Of a stretch of DNA of 64,000 bases, positions 42,997 to 51,580 are shown piece by piece. This stretch comes from Zestomonas insulae. GTDB lineage: Bacteria > Pseudomonadota > Gammaproteobacteria > Pseudomonadales > Pseudomonadaceae. The stretch spans positions 434,001 through 498,000 of the forward strand of contig NZ_JAFEUP010000006.1 in NCBI RefSeq assembly GCF_016901015.1. The letters run 5' to 3'. Every line of letters starts with the position of its first letter. Position 1 is the first letter of the stretch. Under the pieces are notes generated by a model. That model made no database searches and was not told where the DNA came from. It saw nothing but the letters and a program-made list of their open reading frames with translations. The translations under genes and the position numbers were made by a program.

Positions 42997-43021
42997 GTTA
43001 CGGAATATGAGGGCGGTAACA
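42996..43021. promoter_or_regulatory. CbrB binding site for crcZ
   Basis: Perfect inverted repeat TGTTAC-N14-GTAACA, exactly the upstream activating sequence described for CbrB at crcZ, 123-148 bases ahead of the crcZ start. Single GTTAC / GTAAC half sites also occur nearby (about 42974 and 43046). Confidence 0.8.
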
Positions 43022-43065
43022 GCGTGGGGGAACTCATGCGCCCCCGGCGTGTCACCGTAACGCGG

Positions 43066-44508
<1,443 letters not shown>

Positions 44509-44512
44509 GAAT

Positions 44513-47485
44513 TCAGCTCTCTCGACGGTCTCTGGTCACTGCGGACGTCGTGGTGACATGGCGTGGCAAAGTCACCCGGATACGGGTGCCGCGCTGTTGC
44601 TCCGGATCGGCCGGGCTGTCGATAGTGATCTGGCCATAATGCTCTTCCACGATCGAATAGACCAGCGCAAGCCCCAATCCGGTGCCTTTGCCCGGGTCCT
44701 TGGTGGTGAAAAACGGTTCGAACAGGCGATCGATGATCGCCTTGGGAATGCCGGTGCCTTCGTCTTCGACGATCAGCTCTACGGTGTGCTCGAGCGCCTC
44801 GCTCTTCACCCGGATCGCGCCGCCGGGTGGTGAAGCATCGCGGGCGTTGGACAGCAGGTTGATCAGCACCTGGGCCAGGCGCTGGGCATCGCCCTCGACC
44901 CAGTGGTCGGGGTCGCACAGGTTGTAGAACTGCACTTCGACGCTCTGCCGGTTGAGCGACAGCAGGGCGATGGCTTCCTGGGCTACATCGGCCAGGCACA
45001 CCGGGTCTTCGGCCTGCTGGCGGCCGCCGGCGTGGGCGAAGCTCATCAGCGACTGGACGATGCGCGACACGCGCTTGGTCTGTTCGATGATCTGGCTGCT
45101 GATCTCACTGATCTCGCCGTCCTCTTCGCGCTCCTCTCGGAGGTTCTGCGCCAGGCAGGCAATGCCGGTGATCGGGTTGCCGATCTCGTGGGCGACGCCG
45201 GCGGCCAGGCGGCCGATGCTGGCCAGGCGCTCGGAGTGGACCAGGCGGTCCTCGAGCATCTGGGTGTCGGTGAGGTCCTCGACCAGCAGGACCAGGCCGG
45301 TGTTACCGGGGGCCAGCGGCTCGTCGATTGCCGCCTTGTGCAGGTTGAGCCAGCGGGTCTGGCCGTCGAGCGCCAGGCGCTGCTTGTGCAGATGCTCATC
45401 CGGCAGGTTGATGAAGCCGACCAGCAGGTCGTGCCAGGGCTCCGCCAGGGTCGCCAGGCGCGAGCCGACCACGCGCTGAGCCGGCACGCCGGTCAGCTCT
45501 TCCATCGCCCGGTTCCACATGAGGATTTCCTGATCCTTGGCCAGCGAGCAGACGCCCATCGGCAGTTCCTGCAGGGTCTGGCGGTGGTAGCGGCGCAGCG
45601 CGTCGAGTTCCGCGGCGAGGCCGGTGAGGCGCGAGTGGTAGTCTTCGAGGCGGCTTTCAATGAAGTGGATGTCTTCGGTGACATAGCCCTCGCTGCCGCT
45701 CTTGTAGGGCAGGAAGTTCTCCACCATGTCCTGTGCCACGTTCGGGCCCATCAGTCCGGAGAGGTTGGCCTCTATGCGGTCGCGCAGGCGGCGCAGGGCG
45801 TAGGGGCGGTTCTCGTCGAACGGCAGGTGCAGGTCGCGCAGCGCCTGTTCGACCTCGCGCTGGGCGACCTTGGCGCCGAGCGGCTTGGCCAGCTGGGTAG
45901 CGAATTCCTGCGGCGAGTTGGCCAGCAACTCGCGGCGCTGCGGACGGCGCACGTTGTCCACGGCACACGCCTCGGCGGCGCTCTGCTCTTCGGCGCTGGT
46001 CTCGCTGAACAGCGACACCAGGGTGAAGACCAGCACGTTGGCGGCCAGCGAGCCGATGGCAGCGAGGTGCCAACTGGTGTCATCGAGCACGTAGATGACG
46101 TTGAACATCGGCAGGTAGATGCCCTGGATGTTGCCCAGCAGCGGCAGCAGCATGCTGAATAGCCAGACGCCGATGCCGGTCATCAGCCCGGCGATGAAGC
46201 CGCGACGGTTGGCGGTCGGCCAGTACAGCACCGAGAGCAGGCCGGGGAGGAACTGCAGGGTGGCGACGAAGGCGACGATGCCGAGGTTGGCGAGGTCCTG
46301 CTCGGCGCCGAGCAGCAGGTAGAAGCCGTAGCCGGCGGCGATGATGGCGATGATCAGCGCGCGGCGGGTCCATTTCAGCCATCGGTAGATATTGCCGCCC
46401 GCCGGCGGTTGATACAGCGGCAGCACCAGGTGGTTGAGCGCCATGCCGGACAGCGCCAGGGTGGTGACGATGATCAGCCCGCTGGAGGCCGACAGACCGC
46501 CGATGTAGGCCAGCAGGGTCAGCGCCTGGTGGTTCATGGCGATGCCGACGCCGAGGGCGAAGTACTCGGGGTTGGTGGTGGCGCCGAGCTTGAGGCCGGC
46601 CCAGAGAATCAGCGGCACCGACAGGCTGATCAGCAGCAGGTACAGCGGCAGGCCCCAGCTGGCGCTGACCAGCGCACGCGGGTTGAGGTTCTCGGTGAAG
46701 GCCATGTGGTACATGTGCGGCATGACGATGGCCGAGGCGAAGAACACCAGCAGCAGGGTGCGCCACGGCCCTTCCTGCAGCGGCGTGTGCAAGGCGGCGA
46801 GGGCGCTCTGGTTGTGCAGCAGCCACAGCTCCAGGCCCTGGGCGCCGCCGAACACGTGATAGAAGGCATACAGGCCGATGCCGCCGAGGGCGAGCAGCTT
46901 GACCACCGACTCGAAGGCAATGGCGAACACCAGGCCCTCGTGCTTCTCGCGGGTGGCGATGTGGCGCGCGCCGAACAGAATGGTGAACAGGATGATCAAT
47001 CCGCAATAACTGAGCGCCACGCGCTCATGCACGGTCTCGCGGGTGAGGATGCTGATCGAGTCGGCGATTGCCTGCATCTGCAGGGCCAGCAGCGGCAGCA
47101 CGCCGATGAACATGAAGATGGTGGTCAGCGCACCGGCCCAGGTGCTGCGAAAGCGGAAGGCGAACAGGTCGGCCAGTGACGACAGTTGATAGGTGCGGGT
47201 AATCCGCAGGATCGGATAGAGCAGCACCGGGGCGAGCAGGAACGCGCCGGACACGCCCAGGTAGCTGGCGAGGAAACCGAAGCCGTACTGGTAGGCCATG
47301 CCCACCGTGCCGTAGAACGCCCAGGCGCTGGCATACACGCCGAGCGACAGGGTGTAGGTCAGCGGGTGGTAGATGATCTTGCGCGGGATCAGCCCGCGCT
47401 CGGTGATCCAGGCGACGCCGAACAGGGCGAACAGGTAAAGGGCGCTGATCAGGATCAGCTGGGTGAGGTTAAAGCTCGTCAGCAT
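44513..47485 (-). CDS. cbrA: Sensor kinase CbrA with Na+/solute symporter domain
   Basis: Histidine kinase of 990 residues. Residues about 1-500 are a 13-helix SLC5/SSS transporter-like domain (KIIYHPLTYTLSLGVYASAWAFYG at the start; histidine transport is reported for relatives); then a STAC-like linker (DLHLPFDENRPYALRRLRDRIEANLSGLMG), a PAS domain, HisKA with GVAHEIGNPITGIA (His about 765) and HATPase (NLLSNARDASPPGG, VEDEGTGIPK, GTGLGLALVYSI). It phosphorylates CbrB. ATG at 47485 lies inside the upstream cbrX, a 17-base overlap that suggests coupled translation. Confidence 0.95.
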   Translation of the reverse strand: MLTSFNLTQLILISALYLFALFGVAWITERGLIPRKIIYHPLTYTLSLGVYASAWAFYGTVGMAYQYGFGFLASYLGVSGAFLLAPVLLYPILRITRTYQLSSLADLFAFRFRSTWAGALTTIFMFIGVLPLLALQMQAIADSISILTRETVHERVALSYCGLIILFTILFGARHIATREKHEGLVFAIAFESVVKLLALGGIGLYAFYHVFGGAQGLELWLLHNQSALAALHTPLQEGPWRTLLLVFFASAIVMPHMYHMAFTENLNPRALVSASWGLPLYLLLISLSVPLILWAGLKLGATTNPEYFALGVGIAMNHQALTLLAYIGGLSASSGLIIVTTLALSGMALNHLVLPLYQPPAGGNIYRWLKWTRRALIIAIIAAGYGFYLLLGAEQDLANLGIVAFVATLQFLPGLLSVLYWPTANRRGFIAGLMTGIGVWLFSMLLPLLGNIQGIYLPMFNVIYVLDDTSWHLAAIGSLAANVLVFTLVSLFSETSAEEQSAAEACAVDNVRRPQRRELLANSPQEFATQLAKPLGAKVAQREVEQALRDLHLPFDENRPYALRRLRDRIEANLSGLMGPNVAQDMVENFLPYKSGSEGYVTEDIHFIESRLEDYHSRLTGLAAELDALRRYHRQTLQELPMGVCSLAKDQEILMWNRAMEELTGVPAQRVVGSRLATLAEPWHDLLVGFINLPDEHLHKQRLALDGQTRWLNLHKAAIDEPLAPGNTGLVLLVEDLTDTQMLEDRLVHSERLASIGRLAAGVAHEIGNPITGIACLAQNLREEREEDGEISEISSQIIEQTKRVSRIVQSLMSFAHAGGRQQAEDPVCLADVAQEAIALLSLNRQSVEVQFYNLCDPDHWVEGDAQRLAQVLINLLSNARDASPPGGAIRVKSEALEHTVELIVEDEGTGIPKAIIDRLFEPFFTTKDPGKGTGLGLALVYSIVEEHYGQITIDSPADPEQQRGTRIRVTLPRHVTTTSAVTRDRRES

Positions 47486-47645
47486 CGCGTTGACTCTGCA
47501 GGATGAAAGTCACCACGATGAGGATCAGCCAGAGCAGGTACGGCCGGTACCAGGCGCCGCTCGGGTCGATCCACCAATCCATGATGGCCGGGGAGAACAG
47601 GTAGATCCCCACCACCAGGAGCAAGACCAGTCGATAGATGTACAT
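47469..47645 (-). CDS. cbrX: CbrX, 58-residue membrane microprotein
   Basis: Small gene directly ahead of cbrA. Translation: two hydrophobic helices (LVLLLVVGIYLFSPAIM and YLLWLILIVVTFILQ) joined by DWWIDPSGAWYRP, ending SQRDADEL. It reads from ATG at 47645 and overlaps cbrA by 17 bases. P. putida has been described with a similar small cbrX gene coupled to cbrA translation; here position and length match. Possible partner of the CbrA membrane domain, but only coupling is well supported. Confidence 0.75.
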   Translation of the reverse strand: MYIYRLVLLLVVGIYLFSPAIMDWWIDPSGAWYRPYLLWLILIVVTFILQSQRDADEL

Positions 47646-47708
47646 GCAGCTCTCTCATCGGGATTGCTGCGATGGTAATGGAGTTGTGCGGCCAGCTGGT
47701 AGCCGGCG

Positions 47709-48596
47709 TCAGCGCAGCTGGCTTTCCGCCAGGGTACGGCTGCGCGGGATGCGCGTGGCGTCCCAGTGGGCGACGCCCCAGGCCAGCACGTCGGCAGCCG
47801 GCGCGCGCTCCAGTTCCGCCGGCGGCTGCTGACCGAGCGCGCGCAGGGCGCGGGTCAGCAGCGGCGCCGCCTGGTCGGCGGGCAGCGGTGGCGAGCGGTA
47901 GGATTTGCCGAGCTTGTGGCCATCTGGCTGGATGATCAGCGGCACATGCAGGTAGCGCGGCTGCGGCAGGCCGAGCAGCTCCTGCAGGTACAGCTGGCGC
48001 GGCGTCGAATCGAGCAGGTCGGCGCCGCGCACCACGTCGGTCATGCCTTGCCAGGCATCGTCGAGCACCACCGCCAGCTGGTAGGCGTACAGCCCGTCGC
48101 GGCGGCGGATGACGAAGTCGCCGACTTCACGGCCGAGGTGCTGACGGAACTCGCCCTGCACGCGGTCGACGAAGTGATAGTCGAGCTCCGGCACGCGCAG
48201 GCGAATCGCCGCGTTACTGGTGTCGTGTTGGGCATTGCGGCAGGTGCCGGGATAGATGCCGGCGTGCCCCTCGAGCTGCTTGCGCGAGCAGGTGCAGGCG
48301 TAGGCCAGGCCCTGTTGCAGCAAGCGTTCGATCACCTGGTCATAGGCGGAGTGCCGGCTGCTCTGGCGCACCATCGTGCCGTCCCAGGCGAAGCCGTACT
48401 GCTCGAGGGTGTGCAGGATACCGGCCTGGGCGCCCTCGACTTCGCGGGGCGGATCGAGGTCCTCCATGCGCAGCAGCCACTGGCCGCCCACGGCGCGGGC
48501 ATCCAGGTAGGAGGCGAGGGCGGCGACTAGCGAGCCGAAGTGCAGATAGCCACTCGGCGTGGGTGCGAAGCGGCCAATGTAGGCGGGGGCGATCAT
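47709..48596 (-). CDS. gluQ: Glutamyl-Q tRNA(Asp) synthetase
   Basis: Truncated glutamyl-tRNA synthetase paralogue (YadB), 295 residues, which adds glutamate to queuosine in the anticodon of tRNA-Asp. GRFAPTPSGYLHFGSLVAA (HIGH variant HFGS), zinc ligands in CTCSRKQLEGHAGIYPGTCR, GSDLLDSTPRQ-like WGADLLDSTPRQLYLQ (here RGADLLDSTPRQ) and the KMSKS-like HKLGKS. No anticodon-binding domain, as the family requires. ATG at 48596. Downstream of dksA, 48 bases, in conserved dksA-gluQ order, with a hairpin between that may set their ratio. Confidence 0.94.
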   Translation of the reverse strand: MIAPAYIGRFAPTPSGYLHFGSLVAALASYLDARAVGGQWLLRMEDLDPPREVEGAQAGILHTLEQYGFAWDGTMVRQSSRHSAYDQVIERLLQQGLAYACTCSRKQLEGHAGIYPGTCRNAQHDTSNAAIRLRVPELDYHFVDRVQGEFRQHLGREVGDFVIRRRDGLYAYQLAVVLDDAWQGMTDVVRGADLLDSTPRQLYLQELLGLPQPRYLHVPLIIQPDGHKLGKSYRSPPLPADQAAPLLTRALRALGQQPPAELERAPAADVLAWGVAHWDATRIPRSRTLAESQLR

Positions 48597-48617
48597 CAGC
48601 GGAGGCTATAAATGAAG

Positions 48618-48637
48618 CGGGGCGCCGAAGCGCCCCG
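48618..48637 (-). terminator. Hairpin between dksA and gluQ
   Basis: CGGGGCGC / GCGCCCCG arms with TTCG tetraloop, just after the dksA stop (minus strand). The T-rich stretch following it is poor, so it probably attenuates rather than fully stops; gluQ is known to be read through from dksA in other species. Confidence 0.55.
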
Positions 48638-48644
48638 TGGTCGA

Positions 48645-49088
48645 TCAGGAACCGATCTGCTTTTCCTTGATCTCCGCCAAGGTCTTGCAGTCGATGCAGA
48701 GCGTGGCGGTGGGGCGGGCTTCCAGGCGGCGGATACCGATTTCCACGCCGCAGGAGTCGCACCAGCCGTAGTCGTTGTCTTCGATGAGCTGCAGGGTCTC
48801 GTCGATCTTCTTGATCAGCTTGCGCTCGCGATCACGGGCGCGCAGCTCCAGGCTGAACTCTTCTTCCTGGCTGGCCCGGTCGGCCGGATCAGGGAAGTTG
48901 GCCGCTTCGTCCTGCATGTGATGCACGGTCCGATCGACCTCCTGCATCAGCTCCATCTTCCATTTGTTGAGAATGGCGGTGAAGTGAGCGCGCATGGCAT
49001 CGCTCATGTACTCCTCACCCTTGGCCTCTTTATAAGGCTCAAAACCGCGAGTCAGTTGGCTGCTCTTTTCTTTTGCTTTGGTAGGCAT
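48645..49088 (-). CDS. dksA: RNA polymerase-binding transcription factor DksA
   Basis: Works with ppGpp to reset transcription initiation, 147 residues. Coiled-coil core with RDRERKLIKKIDETLQLIE, tip Asp residues (FPDPADRASQEE), and the four-Cys zinc knuckle CDSCG...CIDC in the C-terminal part. The ATG at 49088 gives MPTKAKEKSSQLTRGF and has GAGGCGG ahead; a longer frame upstream is rejected. Adjacent gluQ follows. Divergent from an aminotransferase over a 195-base gap with no other gene. Confidence 0.97.
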   Translation of the reverse strand: MPTKAKEKSSQLTRGFEPYKEAKGEEYMSDAMRAHFTAILNKWKMELMQEVDRTVHHMQDEAANFPDPADRASQEEEFSLELRARDRERKLIKKIDETLQLIEDNDYGWCDSCGVEIGIRRLEARPTATLCIDCKTLAEIKEKQIGS

Positions 49089-49283
49089 GGATGACCGCCT
49101 CTTATCTCTGGTCCACTGCGCAGGATTGCTGTCCATTGCCGTCATTGGGTGCCGGCCCTGCGGTTGCAAGCGGGCGAACTTACCAGATCGATTCCGCCTG
49201 CGCCACTCCCGGTTGTCTTCGTTGCTGCCGCTAATTCAATTGGTTGGATAGAATCCGCTTTTCACCCTTATTAAGGAAGGCCC

Positions 49284-50465
49284 ATGGCCCCCCGCTACAG
49301 TGCGCGAAGCCGCGCCATTGAACCCTTCCACGTCATGGCCCTGCTGGCACGGGCCAACCAGTTGCAGGCCGACGGTCACGACGTCATTCACCTGGAAATC
49401 GGCGAACCCGACTTCACCACTGCCGAACCGATCATCGCGGCTGGACAGGCCGCCCTCGCCAGTGGCCACACCCGTTACACCGCGGCGCGCGGACTGCCGG
49501 CGCTGCGCGAAGCGATCGCCGGGTTCTACGCCGAGCGCTACCGGTTAAGGATAGACCCCGAACGCATTCTGATTACCCCCGGCGGTTCCGGGGCCCTGCT
49601 GCTGGCCTCCAGCCTGCTGGTCGATCCCGGCAAGCACTGGTTGCTGGCCGATCCCGGCTACCCGTGCAATCGGCATTTCCTGCGCCTGGTCGAAGGCGGC
49701 GCCAAGCTGGTGCCGGTGGGACCGAGCGAGCGTTATCAATTGACCGCGGCGCATGTGGATAGTTTTTGGGATGACGACAGCGTGGGCGCGCTGGTCGCCT
49801 CGCCGGCCAATCCGACCGGCACCTTGCTGCACCGCGACGAACTGGCGGCGCTGGCCGCGGCGGTCAAGCAGCGCCAGGGGCACCTAGTGGTCGACGAGAT
49901 CTACCATGGCTTGACCTACGGCTGCGACGCCACCAGCGTGCTGGAAGTCGACGACGAGGCTTTCGTGCTCAACAGCTTCTCCAAGTACTTCGGCATGACC
50001 GGCTGGCGCCTCGGCTGGCTGGTGGCGCCGCCGGGGGCAGTCGGCGAGCTGGAGAAGCTGGCGCAGAACCTCTACATCAGCGCCCCGAGCGTCGCGCAGT
50101 ACGCCGCGCTGGCCTGTTTCCAGCCGGCCACCCTGGCGATTCTCGAGGAGCGCCGGAGCGAGTTTGCCCGGCGGCGCGATTACCTGCTGCCGGCGCTGCG
50201 CGAGCTGGGCTTCGGTATCGCGGTGGAGCCGGAAGGCGCCTTCTATTTGTATGCCGATATTTCCGCGTTCGGTGGCGACGCCTTCGCGTTCTGCCGGCAC
50301 TTCATCGAGACCGAGCACGTGGCGTTCACTCCGGGTATCGACTTCGGCCGCCATCGCGCCACCCAACACGTGCGCTTCTCTTACACGCAGAGCCTGTCGC
50401 GTCTGGAAGAGGCGGTGCAGCGCATCGCCCGCGGCTTGCAGACCTGGCGGCCAGATGCGCTTTGA
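49284..50465 (+). CDS. Class I/II PLP-dependent aminotransferase
   Basis: 393 residues of the aspartate aminotransferase fold type I. YTAARGLPALREAIAGFY (substrate-domain start), TPGGSGALLLA, ASPANPTGTLL, DEIYHGLTYG, and the PLP Lys in NSFSKYFGMTGWRLGW, then Arg near the C-terminus (HVRFSYTQS). Closest to the AAT/kynurenine-transaminase branch; amino acid specificity cannot be read. AAGGAAGG precedes the ATG. Overlaps sfsA by 11 bases. Divergent from dksA, a conserved neighbourhood. Confidence 0.85.
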   Translation: MAPRYSARSRAIEPFHVMALLARANQLQADGHDVIHLEIGEPDFTTAEPIIAAGQAALASGHTRYTAARGLPALREAIAGFYAERYRLRIDPERILITPGGSGALLLASSLLVDPGKHWLLADPGYPCNRHFLRLVEGGAKLVPVGPSERYQLTAAHVDSFWDDDSVGALVASPANPTGTLLHRDELAALAAAVKQRQGHLVVDEIYHGLTYGCDATSVLEVDDEAFVLNSFSKYFGMTGWRLGWLVAPPGAVGELEKLAQNLYISAPSVAQYAALACFQPATLAILEERRSEFARRRDYLLPALRELGFGIAVEPEGAFYLYADISAFGGDAFAFCRHFIETEHVAFTPGIDFGRHRATQHVRFSYTQSLSRLEEAVQRIARGLQTWRPDAL

Positions 50466-51162
50466 TCCGCCGCTCGAGCAGGGCCGTCTGCTGCGGCGTT
50501 ACAAGCGCTTCCTCGCCGATATCGAGACCGCCGGCGGCGAGCAACTGACCATTCACTGCCCGAACACCGGCTCGATGCTCAACTGCCTGCAGGACGGCGG
50601 CCGCGTCTGGTTCAGTCGTTCCCGCGACCCCAAGCGCAAGCTGCCGGGAACCTGGGAGATCAGCGAGACCCCGCAGGGGCGTCTGGCCTGCGTCAACACC
50701 GCGCGCGCCAATGCGGTGGTGGAGGAAGCTCTGCGCGCCGGGGTGATCGCCGAGCTGGCTGGCTTCACCACGCTCAAGCGCGAGGTGGCCTATGGCGAGG
50801 AGCGCAGTCGCGCGGACTTCCGCCTGGATTACCCGACGGGCTCGGCCTTCGTCGAGGTCAAGAGCGTCACGCTGGGCTTCGACGCCTCGCCGGTCGCGGC
50901 CTTCCCCGATGCGGTGACTCTGCGCGGCAGCAAACACCTGCGCGAACTGGCCGCCCTGGCGCGGCAAGGCGTGCGTGCGGTGCAGCTGTACTGCGTGAAT
51001 CTCTCGGGGATCGACGCGGTGCGCCCGGCGGTGGAGATTGATCCGGCCTACGCGGCGGGATTGCGCGCGGCGGTGGAAGCAGGGGTGGAGGTGCTGGCCT
51101 ACGGCGCGCTGGTATCGGCCGAGGAAGTGCGTCTGGTGCGGCGCCTGGACGTCCTGCTCTAG
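50455..51162 (+). CDS. sfsA: SfsA DNA-binding / nuclease family protein
   Basis: 235 residues. SfsA signature: LVRR-type N-terminus here LLRRYKRFLADIE, HCPNTGSMLNC, FSRSRDPKRKLPGTWE, SRADFRLDYPTGSAFVEVKSVTLG (the PD-D/ExK core: D, E..K) and AFPDAVTLRGSKHLREL. This is the endonuclease-like fold of the family, whose biological role is unclear. Start ATG at 50455 overlaps the aminotransferase end, so translational coupling is likely. Confidence 0.9.
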   Translation: MRFDPPLEQGRLLRRYKRFLADIETAGGEQLTIHCPNTGSMLNCLQDGGRVWFSRSRDPKRKLPGTWEISETPQGRLACVNTARANAVVEEALRAGVIAELAGFTTLKREVAYGEERSRADFRLDYPTGSAFVEVKSVTLGFDASPVAAFPDAVTLRGSKHLRELAALARQGVRAVQLYCVNLSGIDAVRPAVEIDPAYAAGLRAAVEAGVEVLAYGALVSAEEVRLVRRLDVLL

Positions 51163-51175
51163 GCGACTGCGGTCG

Positions 51176-51493
51176 TTACAGCTCGACCCAGATCGCGCCG
51201 TCCCGTTCGCTGCAGGCCAGTGGCTGCAACGCCTGTCCGGCACAGGGGCCGGCGACGCACTCGCCGCTGTCGATGAGGAACAGCGCGCCATGCTGCGCGC
51301 AGCGAATCAAGCTGCGGCTGGCGTCGAGGAACTCGTCGGGCGTCCAATCGAGGGGCGTGCCGCGATGTGGGCACTGGTTGCGATAGGCATACACCTGGCC
51401 GTCGCGGCGCACGGTGAACAGCTTGATGCCATCGATGGCGAAACCGCGACTCTGGCCTTCGGCCAGGGCATGCGCGGCACACAGGTGGTTCAT
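51176..51493 (-). CDS. Rieske [2Fe-2S] ferredoxin-like protein
   Basis: 105 residues. Rieske-type cluster ligands are NQCPHRGTPL and IRCAQHGALF (CxH and CxxH spacing), the two loops that hold the 2Fe-2S cluster; the rest is a small beta-barrel. Soluble (no signal or helix), so likely an electron donor. ATG at 51493 has GGGAG ahead; the GTG one codon earlier is less likely. Stands 87 bases downstream of phuR on the same strand; a link with haem use is possible but unproven. Confidence 0.8.
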   Translation of the reverse strand: MNHLCAAHALAEGQSRGFAIDGIKLFTVRRDGQVYAYRNQCPHRGTPLDWTPDEFLDASRSLIRCAQHGALFLIDSGECVAGPCAGQALQPLACSERDGAIWVEL

Positions 51494-51580
51494 CACGACT
51501 CTCCCACGGCAGACCGGGGGATTATCCGGTAAGCCGTGGCGAGCGCAAAGCTGAGGGCGCGCGTCCTTGCGCGTTGAAAC

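Noticed and set aside
42837..43055. 72-codon frame on the minus strand
   Set aside because: Covers the terminator, CbrB site and crcZ promoter; not protein coding.
49249..49254. TAGAAT before the aminotransferase gene
   Set aside because: No -35 at a proper distance; not claimed as a promoter.
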